A stretch of DNA of 37,588 nucleotides from Acidimicrobiaceae bacterium. GTDB taxonomy: Bacteria > Actinomycetota > Acidimicrobiia > Acidimicrobiales > Aldehydirespiratoraceae. A program made the translations under genes and the position numbers. Positions 34,032-37,588 of this stretch are shown one piece after another; position 1 is the stretch's first letter, and each line of letters starts with the position of its first letter. The notes beneath the pieces are model-generated. The model was not told the origin of the DNA. It made no database searches and saw nothing but the letters and a program-made list of their open reading frames with translations. Location of the stretch: positions 1 through 37,588 of the forward strand of contig JABIQM010000186.1 in the NCBI GenBank assembly GCA_018699415.1. The letters run 5' to 3'.

Positions 34032-34805
34032 CTAATTCAAACGTGCTCGAAGTCTGCTGGCATGCTCCGCCGCCGCTTCGGTGCGCGTGGCCTCAGCGAG
34101 ACGGTCGAGTAGGCAAGCCGCGTCTTCAAAGCGGCCCCGACCCTCACACAGTTCAGCAAGCGCCCGGAGCTCCGGTGGAGCCAGCGGTAGCTGCACTCGT
34201 AAGGCCAGAAGGCGGTCGAGCTTGCGGGGATCTCGCGATCTGAGTGAGGCCGTCAGATTATTGAGCACACGGGTAACAATGCTGCGCGGGTTCACTGGAT
34301 CGAGGAACCGGTCGTCAAAGGCGGCGCGACTGCCGTGGATGGAATGAAACCGAGCGACGCAGGCGGTTCGGTCCATGGTGACTCCGCCATCGAACGGATC
34401 AAGAAAGCAGATCGGCTCATCGCGATCACGAAGCAGGAAGTGACCAGGCATTCCAATTCCATCCAGCACGATTCCCACTCGGCGTCCAGTTTCAATAGCG
34501 ACGACCGCAAGCGTGATCGGCATGCCCCGACGGCATGACAGCACCACATCAAGCATTGAGTTATCGGGGTCGTAGTAGTCGTCGGTGTCACCGACGAAGC
34601 CCATGTCCTGGAACAGGTGCCGGACCAGCCCGCCGCGCGAGTGATCAGCACACGACTCGGCCAGGCGGTCAAGATTGGACAGGCCCGCCTCCACAATGCT
34701 CGGGTCCTGGCGGAGCGTTGCCGTCAGTAAAAGGAGAACCCGATCAAGCCGCAGCGGTGCATCGATGTCGCACATCGATGCGACAAACTCAGCAGATTGG
34801 TCCAT
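34032..34805 (-). CDS. SirB1/transglutaminase-like family protein
   Basis: 257 residues. The family pattern MLDVVLSCRRGMPITLAVVAIE, followed by GIVLDGIGMPGHFLLR and FLDPFDGG, matches SirB1 (YchA-type) proteins, which have a transglutaminase-like fold and, at the C-terminus, TPR-like helices (about 165-257). In some actinobacteria and proteobacteria these occur near prfA/prmC, but their function is not settled. In the usual Cys-His-Asp scheme the nucleophile would lie in the SCRRGMP segment; here the Cys precedes RRG, so activity is possible but unproven. Probably co-transcribed with pyk. Confidence 0.88.
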   Translation of the reverse strand: MDQSAEFVASMCDIDAPLRLDRVLLLLTATLRQDPSIVEAGLSNLDRLAESCADHSRGGLVRHLFQDMGFVGDTDDYYDPDNSMLDVVLSCRRGMPITLAVVAIETGRRVGIVLDGIGMPGHFLLRDRDEPICFLDPFDGGVTMDRTACVARFHSIHGSRAAFDDRFLDPVNPRSIVTRVLNNLTASLRSRDPRKLDRLLALRVQLPLAPPELRALAELCEGRGRFEDAACLLDRLAEATRTEAAAEHASRLRARLN

Positions 34806-34890
34806 GGCGCCACCGTAGCGAGGTTCGAACCGGCATGTCGGTGGACGTCATGTCAGCGGTGGTCAGTAGGTCACTAGATACGCTTGAGCT

Positions 34891-35646
34891 GTGGTGAAAC
34901 CGTACCTCACCGTTGCCCGCCCACTTGCATTCGCTCACCGCGGAGGGGCGAGCACTCACGCCGAGAACACTGCGCGGGCGTTTGAGCATGCGGTCAATCT
35001 CGGCTACACCCATCTCGAGACCGACGTGCACGTCACAGCCGACGGTGTTGCCGTTGCGTTTCACGACCATTCCCTCGATCGGCTTACTGACAGGACTGGT
35101 GAGATCAGTGAGACGAAGTGGGACGAGGTGGCCATGGCTCGAGTCGCCGGCGAACACCCGATATGTCGACTCGATGAGCTACTGGCATCGTTTCCCGAGA
35201 CATATTTCAATCTGGATCCAAAGCACGACTCCGCCGTGGACCCGCTCGTAGATGTCTTGAAACGCGCCGGCGCGACGCAACGGGTTTGCGTCTCTAGCTT
35301 CAGCGCCCGCCGAACACGTCAGGTGAAGCAAGAAATGGGTGAGCTGCTTTGCACGGGCGCTGGTCCTGCCGAGGTAGCTGGCACGCTGGCGCGTGGTTGG
35401 CACCTCCCGACTTTTGGTCAACGAGCCGATGTACTCCAGGTTCCTGTCGGATACGGGCGAATCAAAGTGGTTACGAAGAGGTTCATCGAGGCTGCTCACC
35501 GCGTTGGCCAGCACGTGCATGTCTGGACCGTCGATAAACCTGATGAGATGGAACGCTTGCTGGATCTCGGAGTTGACGGGATCATGACCGATGAGCCCGA
35601 AGTGTTACGCGATGTGTATCGCATGCGCGGGCACTGGCCCGACTGA
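34891..35646 (+). CDS. Glycerophosphodiester phosphodiesterase family protein
   Basis: Hydrolyses glycerophosphodiesters from phospholipid turnover to glycerol 3-phosphate and an alcohol. 251 residues, GTG start. The GDPD TIM-barrel residues are present: FAHRGGA (His16, Arg17), HLETDVHVT (Glu43, Asp45), AFHDHSLDRLT (His58), YFNLDPKHD for the later acidic site, and VHVWTVDKPDEMERLLDLGVDGIMTD at the end. No signal peptide, so cytoplasmic. It is divergent from the SirB1-like gene with 85 bp between. Confidence 0.95.
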   Translation: MVKPYLTVARPLAFAHRGGASTHAENTARAFEHAVNLGYTHLETDVHVTADGVAVAFHDHSLDRLTDRTGEISETKWDEVAMARVAGEHPICRLDELLASFPETYFNLDPKHDSAVDPLVDVLKRAGATQRVCVSSFSARRTRQVKQEMGELLCTGAGPAEVAGTLARGWHLPTFGQRADVLQVPVGYGRIKVVTKRFIEAAHRVGQHVHVWTVDKPDEMERLLDLGVDGIMTDEPEVLRDVYRMRGHWPD

Positions 35647-35770
35647 CGGGCGCGGACACCGAGGCCCCGAGTATCCGCTCGTATGAACGCGATCTCGGTA
35701 CACTGTCTCTGGGTCGAAGCGGGATCACGGGGCTACTTGCCCTTTATTTGGCGTGTGTCGCCTGTTCACC

Positions 35771-37072
35771 ATGACCCTCAGTTCTCGCTCCCGCTCCCGA
35801 AATGACTTCGCATCTATGGTGCGGCCTCGTTGGTCGCCGCGTGTCGGACTACTCGTTGTCGTTGTCGCGCCGCTGCTGGCAGGCATGCTCTTGTCATCTC
35901 ACGGGGCGCTCGGTCGTGACGATACGAGTGTTGAACCGCTCAGTTCAATTGTCGCTGATGAGTCCCTGGATCCTCGCCTACTCTCTCTTGAGCTCGGCGG
36001 TACTAGATGGCACTCAGCGCTTGCCGAACTCGACGCTTCCCTATTCGAACATGAAGTACTCGAGCGTGGGCTTGAGCGCTCACGGCGAGAGCTGATTGAT
36101 GTTCGAATAGACCTGAGGCTTGTCACTGTTGACCACAGGGACGCGGAACGAGTTTCGATCGACCTCGACGCCGATATCGCTGAGGCTCGAGCCGTACTCG
36201 AGGCCGGAGCGATAGCACGGTTTGTGCGGAGCGGCGAAACGGAGTCGGACATACTCGCCTCGGTCGAGAAGCCCACCGAGGGGGCACGGAGACTTCAGCT
36301 CTCAGCTGAAGCGAGCGATCTCCAGATGAAACGGTGGCGCAACCTCACGAACCGGGCCGAGCAGATGAACAGCGAGCTGTCAGACCTCGGCGGGCGCAAG
36401 CTGGAGTTACAAACCAGGGAACGTTCCCTTGTGTCTTACATCGTCAGTGCACGTGCAACGCTCTCCAGATCGCAGGACCGGATTGCCACCGCGATCGAGG
36501 CCGTGCGCCAGGGCCGCCGACATGCCGATATTCCAGACACGGATATTCCGGTCACGGCGCTCGATGCCTACCTGAACGCCGAGGTGCTCCTTGCCGAGAG
36601 TGCGCCAGAGTGCGGAATCGAATGGTGGATGATCGCCGGCGTCGGACGCATTGAGAGCCGACATGGAGAGCTCGGTGGGCGAGATCTGGATTCGATCGGC
36701 CTGTCTTCCACCAACATCATCGGTATAGCGCTGGACGGCGGCCCGGATGTGCGTGCCATCGGTGACACCGACGGTGGTCGCCTTGACGGCGACTCAGTCT
36801 GGGATCGAGCGGTCGGTCCAATGCAATTTATCCCCGGGACGTGGTCGAGTCATGGGCGTGACGGCAACGACGATGGCACCGCTGACCCCCATAATATTTA
36901 CGATGCTGCGTACTCCAGCGGCCGCCATCTCTGCTACCTCGGCGGTGACCTTACGACGGTGACTGGTCTTGAGCGTGCCTATTTCGGCTACAACACGTCG
37001 GACGCTTACGTTGCTGACGTCAGGGGACATGCCGAGCACTATCGCGAGGTCCTCGACGGTCGCCTCCGCTAG
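35771..37072 (+). CDS. Secreted lytic transglycosylase with coiled-coil N-terminal region (MltB/SLT_2 type)
   Basis: Cell-wall hydrolase that cleaves peptidoglycan glycan strands to anhydro-muropeptides. The ATG at 35771 is used here (433 aa); GTG 35753 and ATG 35816 are other starts and none has a clear ribosome-binding site. After a signal anchor (VGLLVVVVAPLLAGMLL) comes a long helical, coiled-coil part (about 75-245) like the hinge of PcsB/RipC-type hydrolases. The C-terminal catalytic domain has GIEWWMIAGVGRIESRHG with the catalytic Glu in RIESRHG, AVGPMQFIPGTW, and the late RAYFGYNTSDAYV. The coiled coil suggests control by a membrane partner such as FtsEX, which is inference. Confidence 0.92.
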   Translation: MTLSSRSRSRNDFASMVRPRWSPRVGLLVVVVAPLLAGMLLSSHGALGRDDTSVEPLSSIVADESLDPRLLSLELGGTRWHSALAELDASLFEHEVLERGLERSRRELIDVRIDLRLVTVDHRDAERVSIDLDADIAEARAVLEAGAIARFVRSGETESDILASVEKPTEGARRLQLSAEASDLQMKRWRNLTNRAEQMNSELSDLGGRKLELQTRERSLVSYIVSARATLSRSQDRIATAIEAVRQGRRHADIPDTDIPVTALDAYLNAEVLLAESAPECGIEWWMIAGVGRIESRHGELGGRDLDSIGLSSTNIIGIALDGGPDVRAIGDTDGGRLDGDSVWDRAVGPMQFIPGTWSSHGRDGNDDGTADPHNIYDAAYSSGRHLCYLGGDLTTVTGLERAYFGYNTSDAYVADVRGHAEHYREVLDGRLR

Positions 37073-37175
37073 CTGTCGTTTGGCCTCAACTGGGGGCGAA
37101 GCTGTGTACAAGCTGTGTGAAATGATCAAAATCCGGTGGTTATCTGCATCTGTTCTGGGGATTTCGCGCATTGGC

Positions 37176-37204
37176 TTGACCGGTGGACCTGCTCGCAGCA
37201 TCAT
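37176..37204 (+). promoter_or_regulatory. Candidate promoter of the terminal structured RNA
   Basis: TTGACC (37176-37181), 17 bp, then CATCAT (37199-37204). The -35 fits housekeeping promoters well, and the -10 matches 4 of 6 consensus bases. Transcription would start near 37211, shortly before the hairpin-rich stretch. Suggestive only. Confidence 0.3.
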
Positions 37205-37210
37205 GCGTCT

Positions 37211-37588
37211 TGTCGACACGGAGCGAAGGCACTGGGAAGACGAAGTGGAGCAAGCGGCGAAAGCCGGGAGTCAAGCTTTGAGCACCTCAGGGCCGGAAAG
37301 CCGGGCCGACACGGCAAGATCAGGCCGGATCCCTCGGGAGCCGGCGGATTGACCGGAGACATCGTCGAGATGTCAAAGGACTGAACGGAGCATCCTCACG
37401 AGGGAGGCAAAGGGAGGACCGGAGAGATCTCGCTCAGCGGAGAACCATCAGGTTGTCAGGCACACACCGTCGGGTGTGAGGTCGGGCCGGGAGGCACTCG
37501 AAGCCGAGAGATGTCGGGTCGCAGCACAACACACTGGTTCCGACGGGGATCGAGGTGGCGTGAAGCGGGCTAGATACCGCCGGGTATC
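37211..37588 (+). ncRNA. Candidate large structured RNA, running off the window end
   Basis: The 516 bp after the transglycosylase hold no convincing gene. From about 37250 the plus strand is purine-rich and full of compact hairpins: CGGC-GAAA-GCCG (37255-37266), CCGG-AAAG-CCGG (37293-37304), and GCCGG/CCGGC enclosing TCC-CTCG-GGA (37324-37345). Further on are GACATC/GATGTC (37358-37374), CACACC-GTCG-GGTGTG (37463-37478), CTCG-AAGC-CGAG (37497-37508), GGTTCC-GACG-GGGATC (37536-37551, with wobbles) and GATACC-GCCG-GGTATC (37573-37588). Most loops have four bases. It does not match RNase P RNA, tmRNA, SRP RNA or 6S RNA as I know them. A 5' part of a group II intron, with its reverse transcriptase beyond the edge, is an alternative. 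Strand and limits are tentative. Confidence 0.55.

Noticed and set aside
34822-34831. GGTTCGAACC, resembling a tRNA T-loop
   Set aside because: A simple palindrome without acceptor, D or anticodon arms around it.
36969-37352. 127-codon open frame past the transglycosylase stop
   Set aside because: Starts inside the transglycosylase in another frame and runs into the hairpin-rich region; no protein features.
37211-37588. RNase P RNA, tmRNA, SRP RNA or 6S RNA
   Set aside because: None of the conserved cores I know (for example GAGGAAAGTCC of RNase P) is present.

Overview
The window is bacterial chromosome, most likely from an uncultured actinobacterium of the class Acidimicrobiia. The evidence is gene content: a Pup-proteasome-type ATPase (ARC/Mpa) ending in GQYL, a single-polypeptide F420 FO synthase (FbiC), a DUF3151 protein, an SLH-plus-CAP secreted protein of the kind common in Ilumatobacter-like genomes, a mycobacterial-type transaldolase, a MarP-like protease and small actinobacterial membrane proteins. 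Genes are dense, often overlap by 4 bp or less, and often use GTG starts. I see no tRNA, rRNA, IS element, prophage or CRISPR array.

Layout. (1) 1-3.8 kb, minus strand: an amino-acid ABC transporter binding lipoprotein (cut by the window edge), glutamate dehydrogenase and the ARC ATPase. (2) 3.9-6.6 kb: a small ferredoxin, two unrelated SAM methyltransferases and a flavin/F420-binding PNPOx-like protein. (3) 6.6-12.4 kb, minus strand: a tightly packed probable operon, read from 12355 down to 6646. It encodes a degenerate S13 (PBP4-like) protein, a LON-substrate-binding-domain protein, three small membrane-associated proteins, a TtuB-like ubiquitin-fold sulfur carrier, TtuA-type tRNA thiolase, TrmI (m1A58 methylase) and a MarP-like lipoprotein protease. 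The sulfur-carrier gene has a GTG start that overlaps its upstream neighbour. (4) 12.4-17.7 kb: a TetR regulator, then a beta-rich unknown, a FIST sensor protein, transketolase and transaldolase. (5) 17.7-22.6 kb: a structured leader, a HelZ-type SNF2 helicase, its overlapping basic-tailed partner, and a decayed SLH-CAP gene. (6) 22.6-29.6 kb: an HxlR regulator overlapping fbiC, a LOG-family protein, small and Cys-rich unknowns, a CLC channel/transporter with CBS domains, and a 55-aa protein. (7) 29.6-35.6 kb: RNase D, rhodanese, MobA-like, DUF3151, a small membrane protein, pyruvate kinase, a SirB1-type transglutaminase-like protein and GDPD. (8) 35.7-37.6 kb: a secreted lytic transglycosylase, then a gene-free, purine-rich stretch packed with perfect tetraloop hairpins that looks like a large structured RNA running off the end.

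Functional threads. Region 3 joins two T-loop tRNA modifications, 2-thiolation at position 54 and m1A at 58, with a sulfur carrier whose Gly-Gly is followed by six extra residues. Such a carrier would normally need trimming before activation. ARC lies about 3 kb from this operon, but dop, pup, prcBA and pafA are not in the window. F420 synthesis appears to sit under a dedicated HxlR regulator with a clear inverted repeat upstream. The strongest candidates for something undescribed are the TtuB-TtuA-TrmI operon with its extended carrier, and the terminal structured RNA.
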